A stretch of 64,000 nucleotides of DNA from Alteribacillus bidgolensis (GTDB lineage: Bacteria; Bacillota; Bacilli; Bacillales; Marinococcaceae), in assembly GCF_002886255.1 (NCBI RefSeq), contig NZ_KZ614149.1:1116001-1180000 (forward strand), given 5' to 3'. Each line of letters starts with the position of its first letter. The stretch's first letter is position 1. Both the position numbers and the translations under genes were made by a program. The notes beneath the pieces were generated by a model. It did no database searches. It was not told the DNA's origin and saw only the letters and a list, made by a program, of their open reading frames with translations. Positions 7,465 to 16,535 of the stretch are shown piece by piece.

Positions 7465-10400
7465 TTAAGTGGCGGATTCTATTAGTTCAGACGTTTCTTC
7501 AAGTCTGACAGAAACCATTTTAGAAACACCTGATTCTTCCATCGTAATCCCGTATAGCACATCGGCCTCTTCCATTGTGGCTTTTCGATGACTGATTACA
7601 ATAAATTGAGTGGTCTGGCTGAATGTTCGCAAGTACTTGGCAAAGCGTGTGACATTTGCTTCATCAAGGGCTGCTTCCACTTCGTCAAGCACACAAAACG
7701 GTACAGGTTTTACTTTGACAATGGAAAACAATAACGCTATCGCTGTTAATGCTTTCTCTCCCCCTGATAACAAAGAGAGGTGCTGTCGTTTTTTCCCGGG
7801 AGGCCTTGCAATAATATCTACTCCCGTTTCAAGCAGCTGCTTCGGGGCTGTTAAGTGAAGATCTGCCTCTCCACCGCCAAACAGCTCTGTATAGGTTTCT
7901 TGAAAATGATGGCGTATCTCGGTAAAGGTCTCTGAAAAACGCCGCTTCATTTCTTCATCCATTTCATTAATCACATCACGCAGGGATTGCTGCGCTTGAA
8001 GCAAATCACTTCTTTGCACTGATAAAAACGACACCCGTTCATGTATTCTTTCATATTCTTCAATGGCACCGAGGTTCACCGTGCCTAATTCTTCTATTCC
8101 CAATTTAATTAATTTAATTTTCTTTCTAGCCTCTTGTGTCTCCATAGTGAGAGGATACATGTCTTTTGCTCGTTCGAACGTCAGCTCATAAGTGTCCTGG
8201 AGACTGTTCAGCCTTGTATCTAGTTCCACGTCAAGCCGGTTCAGCTCCACTTGTTTGTCGTGAAACGTCTTCTGATGTTCATTATAGTCATAGGAAAGCT
8301 GTTGAATACTAGCCTTCAAACGTTCCGCTTTTTCATAGCCTTCGACCCGGTCTCGGCGAAGGGCTGTCATTTCTTGGGTTAACTGTTCTTTCTTTTCTTT
8401 TATGGCTTCAATATCTACTTGCAGAGCATCGTCGCCCCCATCTAAGGAAGACAACTGTTCTTGTAAGATTTCAATGTCTTTTTGCAGCGTCTCAAGGTCT
8501 TTTTCTTCTTCTTTATGTTGAGACACTAAGCGTTTCATTTCAGACGAATCATGAGACATCGTTTCCTTTGCAGCTGCTAGTTCGACTTTCCAAGCCGTTT
8601 CTTCTTCCTTTAATTGCTCTAATTTTTGACCGCGTTCTTTTTCCATCGACTCAAGCTCAGTCATCTTTTCTTCAACTTGTTTCAGCTTAGCTTTAATCGA
8701 TTCTTTATTTTCACTAAGTACCTTTTGACGGTGGTCAAGTTTTCTTTTTTCTTCTTCAAGAGAAGTTGATTCTTTATCAAACAGGGACAGACGAGAATTA
8801 GCGCGGGAAAGCTCTGCTTCTGCTTTTGCAAGTTTTTCTTTTGCAAGCTCGAGCTTGTCTCTGGCTTCCTCTCCTTCTTGACCGCGCGTTTCTAATTGTC
8901 TAGTAAGTTGTTCTCTCTTTTCTTTTAAGGTTTTAACGGTGAGCTCCAAGTTTTCTGTTTTTTCCTGCATGATTTTATACTTTTTCTTTAATTCTTCAAG
9001 CTCTTGCTGCCGTGCAAGCAGCTGCCCTTTTTTCTGATTAGCTGCTCCTCCGCTCATTGAACCGCCTGGATTAACGACATCGCCATCCAATGTTACAAAA
9101 CGAACTTTATAGCCGGAAATTCTAGCCATGTTGTTCGCTGCCTCTAATGTCTTAGCAAACACAACCTGGCCGAGCAGGTTTTCGATAATATGCTTATAAG
9201 CGTCTTGTATTTTCACCGCTTCTGAGCCAACTGTAATAAACCCTTCCGCAGCCTCAAGTTTTTGTTTTATGGAAGCAGACAAGGGCCTTTTACGGATAAC
9301 GTTTGACGGCAAAAAGGTTGCTCTTCCTTTTTGTCTGCTTTTTAAATATTGAATAGCTTGTCTAGCATCACTTTCTGTTTCGGTTACGACATGCTGTAAA
9401 GAACCGCCAAGCGCTGTTTCTACAGCAGTAACATACTTTTTTTCCACATCAATTAATTCTGCTACTGCTCCGACAATCCCTGTTAGATTTGATTCTTTAG
9501 CTTTTAATACTTCTTTTACGCCTTGAAAAAAACCAGAATAATCAGCTTCCATTTCTTCTAGTACATTCATTCGTGATTTCGTCTGATCTAAATAACGATA
9601 GGCTTCATACAACTTTTTCTCTTGCTTGTCTGTTTCTTCTGTATGTTCACTCCATTGTTTGTGAAGTTGTTTGTATGCTGTTTTCATTTTTTCATAATGC
9701 GCTTGCAGGTTTTCGGTTTCTTCCCGTCGTTCTGCTGCTGTTTTTTCCGATTGTTGTCTTTCCCTTACATACATCTCATTTTCTTTTTGCAGGGAACCGG
9801 ATTTTTTATTTAATTGCGCTTTTTGATCTGATACATGTCTTTCTTCATTTCGAATCGCAGCTTGTTCATTTAACCGCTCAATATATTCGCTTTTTAACGA
9901 TTCAATTTCCGATTCTTTGCTATGTGCATAACGTTTCCACTTTTTTTGATTTTCTTTAAGTTTTTCTTCGAGTTCTTTTACTTGTGATGTACTTTTCTGC
10001 AATTTTTTCTGCTGGGTTTCAAGGTCAGTTTTGGTTTGCTCATTTTTTCGTGTTATTTCTTGTAAACGCTTCTCCCATTCTTCTTTTTTCTCTCCAGCGT
10101 TTTTTCCTCGTTCTTCTAAAAGACGGCGCTGACCTTCTTCTTTTTCCAAACGTTCGCTGGTGGCTACAAGCTTATCTTGCAGTGTGTTGATGGACTCATC
10201 AAGTAATTCGGCCTCTTTTTGGACTTTTGATAACTGAACTTCATCTTGCTGCAGTTTGTTGTTTACTTTCTGTTTTTTTTCTTCCACATGATCTAATTCA
10301 TTTTGAAGCGCTGTCCATTTTTCATGCTTTTCTTCTATTTCCCTTACCGTCAGTGCAATTTCATGTTCTTCTAATTCTTCTTTTTTAGCAAGGTAATCTT

Positions 10401-11037
10401 TAGCCGCTGATGCTTGCATTTTCAAAGGTTCCACTTGGCCCTCGAGTTCATGTAAAATGTCTTCGATCCGATTCAGATTATCCTGCGTTTCAGTTAATTT
10501 TTTCTCAGCCTGATGTTTGCGCTGTTTATACTTCACAACCCCGGCAGCTTCTTCAAAAATAGCCCGGCGTTCTTCCGGCTTGCTTGAAAGTACTTCTTCA
10601 ACTCGACCTTGGCCGATAATCGAAAATGCTTCTTTTCCCATTCCCGAATCCATAAACAATTCAACAATGTCTTTTCGTCTGCATGGCTGTTGATTGATTA
10701 AGTATTCACTTTCCCCAGAGCGGTATAATTTGCGTGTTACGCTAACTTCACTATAACCAAGCTCCATCTCGCCATCTTCATTATCTAAAACAAGTGTAAC
10801 TTCTGCTAGGTTTAATGCCCGGCGTGTATCACTGCCAGCAAAAATAACATCTTCCATCTTAGATCCTCTCAAGGACCTTGCCGACTGTTCTCCTAGAACC
10901 CAGCGTATACCATCTGAAATATTACTTTTTCCGCTTCCATTCGGGCCAACCACGGCATTTACACCAGACAAAAATTCTATGTTCATCTCTTCTGCAAATG
11001 ATTTAAATCCTTTAATTTCAAGTCGTTTGAGGAACAA
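7465..11037 (-). CDS. smc: Chromosome condensation ATPase SMC
   Basis: Core of the SMC-ScpA-ScpB condensin that loads at parS sites and aligns chromosome arms. The 1190 residues show Walker A GPNGSGKSNI near residue 33, a first coiled coil (about 165-500), the hinge (about 505-670, with GGSMSGG), a second coiled coil, then the LSGGEKALTAI signature and Walker B FCVLDEVEAALDEANV near the C-terminus. The start codon is TTG at 11037, supported by AGAGGAGG 8 bases upstream and the family N-terminus MFLKRLEIKGFKSFAEE. It is followed by ftsY. Confidence 0.99.
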   Translation of the reverse strand: MFLKRLEIKGFKSFAEEMNIEFLSGVNAVVGPNGSGKSNISDGIRWVLGEQSARSLRGSKMEDVIFAGSDTRRALNLAEVTLVLDNEDGEMELGYSEVSVTRKLYRSGESEYLINQQPCRRKDIVELFMDSGMGKEAFSIIGQGRVEEVLSSKPEERRAIFEEAAGVVKYKQRKHQAEKKLTETQDNLNRIEDILHELEGQVEPLKMQASAAKDYLAKKEELEEHEIALTVREIEEKHEKWTALQNELDHVEEKKQKVNNKLQQDEVQLSKVQKEAELLDESINTLQDKLVATSERLEKEEGQRRLLEERGKNAGEKKEEWEKRLQEITRKNEQTKTDLETQQKKLQKSTSQVKELEEKLKENQKKWKRYAHSKESEIESLKSEYIERLNEQAAIRNEERHVSDQKAQLNKKSGSLQKENEMYVRERQQSEKTAAERREETENLQAHYEKMKTAYKQLHKQWSEHTEETDKQEKKLYEAYRYLDQTKSRMNVLEEMEADYSGFFQGVKEVLKAKESNLTGIVGAVAELIDVEKKYVTAVETALGGSLQHVVTETESDARQAIQYLKSRQKGRATFLPSNVIRKRPLSASIKQKLEAAEGFITVGSEAVKIQDAYKHIIENLLGQVVFAKTLEAANNMARISGYKVRFVTLDGDVVNPGGSMSGGAANQKKGQLLARQQELEELKKKYKIMQEKTENLELTVKTLKEKREQLTRQLETRGQEGEEARDKLELAKEKLAKAEAELSRANSRLSLFDKESTSLEEEKRKLDHRQKVLSENKESIKAKLKQVEEKMTELESMEKERGQKLEQLKEEETAWKVELAAAKETMSHDSSEMKRLVSQHKEEEKDLETLQKDIEILQEQLSSLDGGDDALQVDIEAIKEKKEQLTQEMTALRRDRVEGYEKAERLKASIQQLSYDYNEHQKTFHDKQVELNRLDVELDTRLNSLQDTYELTFERAKDMYPLTMETQEARKKIKLIKLGIEELGTVNLGAIEEYERIHERVSFLSVQRSDLLQAQQSLRDVINEMDEEMKRRFSETFTEIRHHFQETYTELFGGGEADLHLTAPKQLLETGVDIIARPPGKKRQHLSLLSGGEKALTAIALLFSIVKVKPVPFCVLDEVEAALDEANVTRFAKYLRTFSQTTQFIVISHRKATMEEADVLYGITMEESGVSKMVSVRLEETSELIESAT

Positions 11038-11168
11038 ATCTGTATCCTCCTCTGTTTTCTTTCTATGTTGAAATCTGCATGCTGCAATCCTTATGTTAAT
11101 GTGGCTACACTATTTTACCATACCTGCAATTTTCGAAGAAGGTCGTATTGCCAGGACTTAATGCCTGT

Positions 11169-11197
11169 TTGCGCTTTTAGCGTAAAACCCCTAAAAT
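11169..11197 (+). promoter_or_regulatory. Candidate promoter for the DUF1128 gene
   Basis: TTGCGC (11169-11174) and TAAAAT (11192-11197) are 17 bp apart on the plus strand, about 37 bases before the ATG at 11234. The match is moderate. Confidence 0.4.
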
Positions 11198-11233
11198 GAA
11201 TACATGGAAAAGCAGTGAAAAAAGGTGGGGAAA

Positions 11234-11461
11234 ATGTTGAGTTTAGAAGAAAAAACACAAGAAAATTTGAGCTTTATGGTAGAAGAAATCACGCAAAAAC
11301 TGCAAGTAGTGAACACAGCTGTCATGAAAGGGGACAGCTTTGACTTGAAAAATTACGAGGACATTAAAGATATTTATGAAATGGTAGAAAGCAAAGAACA
11401 TTTCAGTGTAAGTGAAATGGACGCTATTGTTTCAGAGCTTGGAAAACTTAAAAAGTCATAA
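11234..11461 (+). CDS. DUF1128 family protein (YfkK-like)
   Basis: Small acidic alpha-helical protein of unknown function, 75 residues, similar to B. subtilis YfkK: LEEKTQENLSFMVEEITQKLQVVN, NYEDIKDIYEMV and a conserved FSVSEMDAIVSELGKLKKS tail. The frame is open to a GTG at 11225, but AGGTGG (11223-11228) stands 5 bases before the ATG at 11234, which is chosen. It is transcribed opposite to all its neighbours and lies between smc and rnc, which are adjacent in B. subtilis, where yfkK is elsewhere. It is probably a relocated single-gene unit with its own terminator. Confidence 0.88.
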   Translation: MLSLEEKTQENLSFMVEEITQKLQVVNTAVMKGDSFDLKNYEDIKDIYEMVESKEHFSVSEMDAIVSELGKLKKS

Positions 11462-11488
11462 AGCATTATATTCTAAAGTATTAGAAAT

Positions 11489-11525
11489 AACCACGCGGAG
11501 ATATTTTTGTTTCGCGTGGTTTTTC
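11489..11525 (+). terminator. Intrinsic terminator of the DUF1128 gene, possibly also serving rnc
   Basis: AACCACGCG and CGCGTGGTT form a stem followed by TTTTTC on the plus strand. On the minus strand the tail is weaker (TTATTTC), so it may act partly in both directions between the convergent DUF1128 gene and rnc. Confidence 0.8.
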
Positions 11526-11592
11526 ATTCCAATGCCTGGTTCAGACTCAAACTGAAACGCCGTGCACATATACTATCTTCCAAAGGAACTTG

Positions 11593-12393
11593 TTACTCTA
11601 TCTTTCCCTTCTCGGTTTCCGTTGGATCTAATTTTGACAGCGCTTGCTGAGCAGCATGCTGTTCCGCTTCTTTTTTAGAACGGCCCCGTCCTTCCCCAAG
11701 TACTTTTTCATTTAAATATACTGCTGACACAAATTCACGGCTATGTGCCGGTCCGATTTCATCTTTAATTTCATAAACAATACTTCCCAGGTTATCTCTT
11801 TGAATATGTTCTTGTAATTGACTTTTAAAATCCATCATATGCGAAAAAGCACCGTGATCAATTTTCGGATAAACTGTTTGATTTAATAACGTATATACAC
11901 GCTCGATCCCCTGATCAAGATATAACGCTCCTACAAATGCTTCAAATACATCTGCCAGTAAAGCCGGCCGTTTCCGCCCACCGGTCATTTCTTCTCCTTT
12001 GCCTAGAAAAACAAGCTCTCCAAAATGCAGCTCTTCTGCAAGATTGGCAAGCGATGCCTCACATACAATGGCTGCGCGGAGTTTTGTCATATCTCCTTCA
12101 CTCATCGTAGCAAACCGTTTAAAAAGGTGCTGCGATACAGCTAACTCAAGGACAGCATCCCCCAGGAATTCCAGGCGTTCATTGTCATGAACGGAACGTA
12201 TACGATGCTCATTCACATAGGATGAATGAGTAAAAGCTTGAATCAAAAGTTTTTCGTCTTCAAATGATAAACCAAGCGTTTCAAGCATTTTTGTAAGCTT
12301 TTGACGGTGTTCTTCGGTGAGCACCAATTTTTTTCTAGTCCTGCGTCCGCGCGAGGACGGATGTTTTTTTGATTTTTGTGATGGGTGTGCCAT
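11593..12393 (-). CDS. rnc: Ribonuclease III
   Basis: Double-strand RNA endonuclease for rRNA, scRNA and toxin-antisense processing. The catalytic domain (about residues 25-165) carries NERLEFLGDAVLEL and GALYLDQG; the C-terminal double-stranded RNA-binding domain ends GRSKKEAEQHAAQQAL. The frame extends upstream to 12453, but GGAGGACC stands just before the ATG at 12393 (MAHPSQKSKKHPSSRGRRTRKK), giving 266 residues including a basic N-terminal extension. It lies between acpP and smc as in B. subtilis. Confidence 0.97.
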   Translation of the reverse strand: MAHPSQKSKKHPSSRGRRTRKKLVLTEEHRQKLTKMLETLGLSFEDEKLLIQAFTHSSYVNEHRIRSVHDNERLEFLGDAVLELAVSQHLFKRFATMSEGDMTKLRAAIVCEASLANLAEELHFGELVFLGKGEEMTGGRKRPALLADVFEAFVGALYLDQGIERVYTLLNQTVYPKIDHGAFSHMMDFKSQLQEHIQRDNLGSIVYEIKDEIGPAHSREFVSAVYLNEKVLGEGRGRSKKEAEQHAAQQALSKLDPTETEKGKIE

Positions 12394-12542
12394 AGCAGGT
12401 CCTCCGTTTTTCGTACCAGTATCTTGAAAAATAATAAGAGGTGAGGAAACCACTTTCTCTTTTTTGTTTTTAGCAAATCCTAATCTCGAAAATTGCCGTT
12501 TTTTATACTGTGTACCGATAAGATTTTATGCGTCTTAACAGT

Positions 12543-12641
12543 ATTAGAAAAACTTAGCTTACCACCGGGTCCAAATGGCGGAAGTCGTAGTTTTGCTTAT
12601 ACTTTGATCATTTAGCAAATTAAAACTTTCCTAAAGTACAA
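12543..12641 (-). repeat. Dispersed intergenic repeat, copy 3
   Basis: Aligns gap-free with copies 1 and 2 (TTAGAAAAACT, GTCCAAATGGCGGAAG, CTTATACTTTGATC). The left arm reads CCACCG, so the first hairpin is weakened, and the right end is AAAGTACA. It begins immediately after the acpP terminator in the sense of transcription. Together with that terminator it accounts for much of the 316-base acpP-rnc gap; nothing else is seen there. Confidence 0.87.
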
Positions 12642-12645
12642 AGAA

Positions 12646-12700
12646 AAAGAGACCGCTTAAAAGAGCAGGTGGCATCAGCCTTTTTTACGGCCTCTTCTCA
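12646..12700 (-). terminator. Intrinsic terminator of acpP
   Basis: On the minus strand AAGAGGCCG pairs with CGGTCTCTT across a long loop that contains a smaller GGCTGATGCC hairpin, followed by TTTTTCTTT. It starts 9 bases past the acpP stop. Confidence 0.85.
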
Positions 12701-12709
12701 TGATATCTA

Positions 12710-12943
12710 TTATTGCTGTGCTTCTATGTAATTGACAACATCAGCAACAGTAGAAATTTTTTCTGCTTCTTCATCAGAAATTTCAAGGTCGAATTCGTCT
12801 TCTAATTCCATTACGAGTTCAACCACATCCAACGAATCGGCGCCTAAGTCGTCTTTAAAAGTAGCTTCTTTCGTTACTTCTGATTCTTCTACTCCTAGAC
12901 GATCAGCAACTATATTTTTAATGCGATCGAGTGTATCAGCCAT
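12710..12943 (-). CDS. acpP: Acyl carrier protein
   Basis: Carrier of growing acyl chains for type II fatty acid synthesis. The 77-residue acidic protein has the DSLD phosphopantetheine site at Ser37 and the family pattern FKDDLGADSLDVVELVMELED. The frame is open to 13009, but TAAAGGAGGTGAAAATA precedes the ATG at 12943, a perfect ribosome site. It is 164 bases from fabG, has a candidate promoter of its own, and ends at a strong terminator. Confidence 0.99.
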   Translation of the reverse strand: MADTLDRIKNIVADRLGVEESEVTKEATFKDDLGADSLDVVELVMELEDEFDLEISDEEAEKISTVADVVNYIEAQQ

Positions 12944-12970
12944 TATTTTCACCTCCTTTAAAGGATTTTT

Positions 12971-13015
12971 ATTAGTACTAATTGACATTATAGAAGATGT
13001 GTCCTTCATTTACTA
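12971..13015 (-). promoter_or_regulatory. Candidate acpP promoter with overlapping TTAGTACTAA palindrome
   Basis: On the minus strand a perfect TATAAT (12987-12992) lies 44 bases before the acpP start; the -35 at 17 bp is poor (TAGTAA). The perfect 12-bp palindrome ATTAGTACTAAT (12971-12982) sits at the predicted start site. It contains both FapR half-site sequences (TTAGTA, TACTAA), overlapped and without the normal spacing, so FapR control is only a possibility. Confidence 0.35.
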
Positions 13016-13107
13016 GTTACAGTTAACCAAGGGGCACACTCTTTTATAAAACGCAGATGCAATTATGCCGATTGTCACACTTAACCTTTATACCTATTTT
13101 TTACAGG

Positions 13108-13851
13108 TTAGGGCATAGCCATACCGCCGTCCACATGAACGGTTTGGCCCGTAATGTATTTTGCATCTTCGGAAGCAAGAAAACTCACCGTTTTCGCGAT
13201 GTCTTCCGGTTCTCCAAGCGCGCCAAGCGGAATCTGCTGCAGTAAAGCTTCCTTAGAGTCTTCTTGCAGCTCTTCTGTCATATCTGTCGCGATAAACCCA
13301 GGAGCTACCGCGTTCACCTGAATGCTGCGAGGAGCAAATTCTCTTGCCAATGTTTTAGTCAAACCGATTACACCAGCTTTTGCAGCTGTATAATTTGCTT
13401 GTCCTGCATTCCCTAAAACGCCAACGACAGAAGCAATATTAATAATTTTACCGCCGCGCTGTTTCATCATCGGACGTGCAGCTGCTTTCGCGCACTGGAA
13501 GACACCTTTTAAGTTTGTATCAAGTACAGCATCCCAATCTTCTTCTTTTAAGCGCATCACTAGGTTGTCACGAGTAATACCTGCATTGTTAACTAAAATA
13601 TCAATACTTCCGAATACATTGGTCACTTCTTTTATCATTGCTTTTACATCATCTTCTTTTGACACATCCGCTTGGATCGCAAACGCCTCAACTCCGTAAT
13701 CTTTGCAGGCTGCAGCGACTTCTTCTGCTTTTTGAGCACTGCCTGCATAATTGACTGCTACATTTGCTCCTCTTTTAGCAAGTTCAAGAGCAATTGCTCT
13801 GCCAATCCCGCGGGAAGCGCCAGTAACAAGCGCTGATTTACCATTTAACAA
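13108..13851 (-). CDS. fabG: 3-oxoacyl-ACP reductase
   Basis: NADPH-dependent short-chain dehydrogenase reducing beta-ketoacyl-ACP in fatty acid elongation. The 247 residues show the Rossmann motif TGASRGIGRAIA, NNAGITRDN, the catalytic Ser (NIASVVG) and YTAAK dyad, and the C-terminal ITGQTVHVDGGMAM. The start is TTG at 13851, directly after the fabD TAA, with AAGGAGGAG upstream; the N-terminus MLNGKSALVTG matches the family. It is coupled to fabD in plsX-fabD-fabG. Confidence 0.98.
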   Translation of the reverse strand: MLNGKSALVTGASRGIGRAIALELAKRGANVAVNYAGSAQKAEEVAAACKDYGVEAFAIQADVSKEDDVKAMIKEVTNVFGSIDILVNNAGITRDNLVMRLKEEDWDAVLDTNLKGVFQCAKAAARPMMKQRGGKIINIASVVGVLGNAGQANYTAAKAGVIGLTKTLAREFAPRSIQVNAVAPGFIATDMTEELQEDSKEALLQQIPLGALGEPEDIAKTVSFLASEDAKYITGQTVHVDGGMAMP

Positions 13852-14802
13852 TTACGACTCCTCCTTTTTTAATTTCTCTATTGTTTTTTCCATCGATTCC
13901 ATATCTTGAACAGCGTGGACGTTTACCCCTCTGCGCTGAACCCGTCGCACAAGACCGCTCAGAACATTGCCAGGTCCTACTTCGACAAATGTCGTTACAT
14001 TAAGTTCAAGGAGACGTCGTATGGTGTCTTCCCAATACACAGGGGAAGTGACTTGTTCAACTAACTGCTGTTTGAGCACTCCAGCTTTTGTGGCTTCTTT
14101 TGCATTTACATTAGCAACCACTGGTACTTCAGCGTCTTGAAAAACTACCGGGGAAAGAACACTTTCTAACTTGTCCTGAGCCGGCTGCATCAACTTAGAA
14201 TGAAAAGGACCGCTCACTTGCAATGGTATGACCCGTTTGGCCCCTTTTTCCTTGGCAAGTTCTCCTGCTTTTTCTACAGCTTCTTTAGCCCCGGAAATGA
14301 CAATTTGCCCAGGTGCATTTAAATTTGCCAGCTGAACAATGTCACCGCTTCCTGATACATTTTCAGTCACTACTTGCAGCTCTCTTCTATCTAACCCCAT
14401 GACAGCTGACATTGCTCCAACACCCGACGGTACTGCTTCTTCCATAAATAAACCGCGCTGCCTTACAATCTTAACCGCATCAGAAAAAGGAAGTACCCCT
14501 GCTGCAACCAGAGCAGAATATTCGCCTAAACTATGTCCTGCCGTATAATCAGGTGTCAAACCTTTCTCCTTTAGCATTTCAAACAAAGCTGTACTGGCTG
14601 TAAGCAACGCTGGCTGAGCATTTTCTGTCCGCTTCAATTCTTCTTCTGGTCCATTTAACATTAGTCCAGACAATGGATGACCTAACGTTTCGTCTGCTGA
14701 CTCTATTCTATTTTTTGCACCGGAATGGTTGTCATAAATATCTTTTCCCATACCGGCGTGCTGCGACCCTTGTCCGGGAAAAAGAAACGCTGTTTTTGCC
14801 AT
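13852..14802 (-). CDS. fabD: Malonyl-CoA:ACP transacylase
   Basis: Loads malonyl groups on ACP. The 316-residue protein begins MAKTAFLFPGQGSQ and has the active-site GHSLGEYSALVAAG (Ser near residue 91), and the His of GPFHSKLM near residue 200. It follows plsX by 3 bases and is immediately followed by fabG. Confidence 0.98.
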   Translation of the reverse strand: MAKTAFLFPGQGSQHAGMGKDIYDNHSGAKNRIESADETLGHPLSGLMLNGPEEELKRTENAQPALLTASTALFEMLKEKGLTPDYTAGHSLGEYSALVAAGVLPFSDAVKIVRQRGLFMEEAVPSGVGAMSAVMGLDRRELQVVTENVSGSGDIVQLANLNAPGQIVISGAKEAVEKAGELAKEKGAKRVIPLQVSGPFHSKLMQPAQDKLESVLSPVVFQDAEVPVVANVNAKEATKAGVLKQQLVEQVTSPVYWEDTIRRLLELNVTTFVEVGPGNVLSGLVRRVQRRGVNVHAVQDMESMEKTIEKLKKEES

Positions 14803-14805
14803 GTC

Positions 14806-15795
14806 TTATTCCTCCTGTTTATTTGCTTCCTTGCTTATTACATCTGTTACTTTCTCATTTACCATTTGTCTAGCCTGGCGGATAGCATGATATACAGCTG
14901 TATGATCAGAAGAACCGTGCGCTTTAATAACCGGAGCTTTTAAACCGAATAATCCAGCTCCTCCGTAATGTGAATAGCTCATTTTTTCTTTGATATTAAT
15001 AAAACTAGATCGCAATAATCCTGCTGCCAGTTTATTCGTGAAACTAGAAGTCAATTCCTGCTTTAAAAGTGTAAATAAGGTGCCCGCTGTCCCTTCAATC
15101 GACTTCAAGACTAAATTGCCAGAAAAACCATCACATACAGCAACATCGCATACTCCGTTTAAAAGATCACGAGCTTCTACATTTCCTATAAAATGCAGCG
15201 GAGCTTCTGATAACAGGTCAAATGCTTCTTTAGAAAGTTCATTTCCTTTCCCATCTTCTGTTCCTACGTTGATAAGTCCGATTCTTGGACGGTTCACTTT
15301 TTTTACCATTTCCATATACGTGGATCCCATATATGCATTTTGGAGTAAATGTGAAGCTTTTGCATCAACGTTTGCGCCAACATCAAGAAGCAGAAAACCT
15401 TCCCCATCTACTGTGGGAAGCATTGGAGCAAGGGCTGGCCTTTCAATGCCTGTTATACGGCCGACATGCAATAAACCAGCTGTCATGAGAGCTCCTGTAT
15501 TACCTGATGAAATGCAAGCATCAGCACGTCCTTCTCTCACTTCTTGTACTGACAGCACCATCGAAGCGTTACGTTTTCTCCGAACGGCTCTTGTCGGTGT
15601 ATCGTCATCTTCTATTTTTTCGTCCGTATGTAACACAGAAATATTCTTTGATTTGGTTAAATGTTTGCGGATTTCCGGTTCATTACCTACTAATAGAATT
15701 TCAACATCTTTAAAGGAACGAACCGCAGCCATTGCTCCCGCAACATGAGCTTTAGGAGCATGATCTCCGCCCATTGTGTCGATGACAATTTTCAT
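14806..15795 (-). CDS. plsX: Phosphate acyltransferase PlsX
   Basis: Makes acyl-phosphate from acyl-ACP for PlsY, the first committed step to phosphatidic acid, and in the other direction links acyl-phosphate from FakAB to the ACP pool. The protein starts MKIVIDTMGGDHAPK and is 329 residues, the family length; AAAGGAG precedes the ATG. It is separated from fapR by 165 bases and is presumably transcribed with it from the FapR-controlled promoter. Confidence 0.97.
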   Translation of the reverse strand: MKIVIDTMGGDHAPKAHVAGAMAAVRSFKDVEILLVGNEPEIRKHLTKSKNISVLHTDEKIEDDDTPTRAVRRKRNASMVLSVQEVREGRADACISSGNTGALMTAGLLHVGRITGIERPALAPMLPTVDGEGFLLLDVGANVDAKASHLLQNAYMGSTYMEMVKKVNRPRIGLINVGTEDGKGNELSKEAFDLLSEAPLHFIGNVEARDLLNGVCDVAVCDGFSGNLVLKSIEGTAGTLFTLLKQELTSSFTNKLAAGLLRSSFINIKEKMSYSHYGGAGLFGLKAPVIKAHGSSDHTAVYHAIRQARQMVNEKVTDVISKEANKQEE

Positions 15796-15812
15796 GAACG
15801 TCTTCTCCTTTT

Positions 15813-15831
15813 CTTAGACAAACTCGGCTTA
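15813..15831 (-). repeat. Possible end fragment of the dispersed repeat
   Basis: TTAGACAAACTCGGCTTAC resembles the left end of the repeat family (TTAGAAAAACTCGGCTTA). The following bases only loosely resemble the rest. It lies in the plsX-fapR gap. Confidence 0.35.
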
Positions 15832-15960
15832 CTTCTTTGTAAAAGAAACCGCCTAAAAACACCGCACCTATGGCAGCGGCATTCGTTACTTCTGTACGTT
15901 GAAGCCGTTGTTTTGTTTATTCTGTTTAAATGAACGTAAGAAATTAAAACCATATATGTT

Positions 15961-16515
15961 TTATCTATGAGAACGATACATCACAAATTCTCCGTGAAAG
16001 ACAGTCTCCCGATTCACTCGGCTGGTAATCTCGACGACTGTTTTACTTTTTCCCGTTCCAGCCACAACAGCCTTAGCAACTACTCTCTCCCCGGATTTAA
16101 CCTGTCTGCTGAAATGCACCGAAGCTTTTGTAGTAAGAGCTAATTCATCATTAATAATGGCAACTGCCAAAGAATTCGCCTGGGCAAATAAATAATGTCC
16201 GCGAGCAATCCCGGTACGCGAAAAAACATGTTCTTCACCAATATCTAAAATAGAAATAGCTTCTTCATCTAATCGTAAATCAACAATTTCCCCGATGACT
16301 TCTTCTAATGGCAGAGCTTTCACTTCATCTAGGTGTTCTCTCGCAACGTGTTTAATCCGCTCACGTAATTCTGGTATAGACAGCTCCAGCCGGTCGAGAC
16401 GGATAGTCTGTACACTTACATTAAAGGCTTCAGCCAAAGCTTCATCTGTAATAAATGGGTCAGCTTCAATTTTTTCTTTTAAAAAGTGTTGTCTTTCTTT
16501 TTTATTTCTTTTCAC
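15961..16515 (-). CDS. fapR: Transcriptional repressor of fatty acid and phospholipid genes FapR
   Basis: Malonyl-CoA-sensing repressor. The 184 residues consist of an N-terminal helix-turn-helix (FITDEALAEAFNVSVQTIRLDRLELSIPELRERIK, about residues 19-53) and a C-terminal hot-dog domain (about 65-180) with FSRTGIARGHYLFAQANSLAVAI, which in B. subtilis binds malonyl-CoA. The start is GTG at 16515; the ribosome site GCGGAGG is unusually close. Its own promoter carries a FapR operator, so autoregulation is expected. Confidence 0.97.
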   Translation of the reverse strand: MKRNKKERQHFLKEKIEADPFITDEALAEAFNVSVQTIRLDRLELSIPELRERIKHVAREHLDEVKALPLEEVIGEIVDLRLDEEAISILDIGEEHVFSRTGIARGHYLFAQANSLAVAIINDELALTTKASVHFSRQVKSGERVVAKAVVAGTGKSKTVVEITSRVNRETVFHGEFVMYRSHR

Positions 16516-16535
16516 GCCTCCGCCACCATCCGCTT

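Noticed and set aside
14990..15748. 252-codon plus-strand ORF
   Set aside because: Entirely antisense to plsX; composition (Ser, Thr and Pro rich) is typical of a shadow frame.
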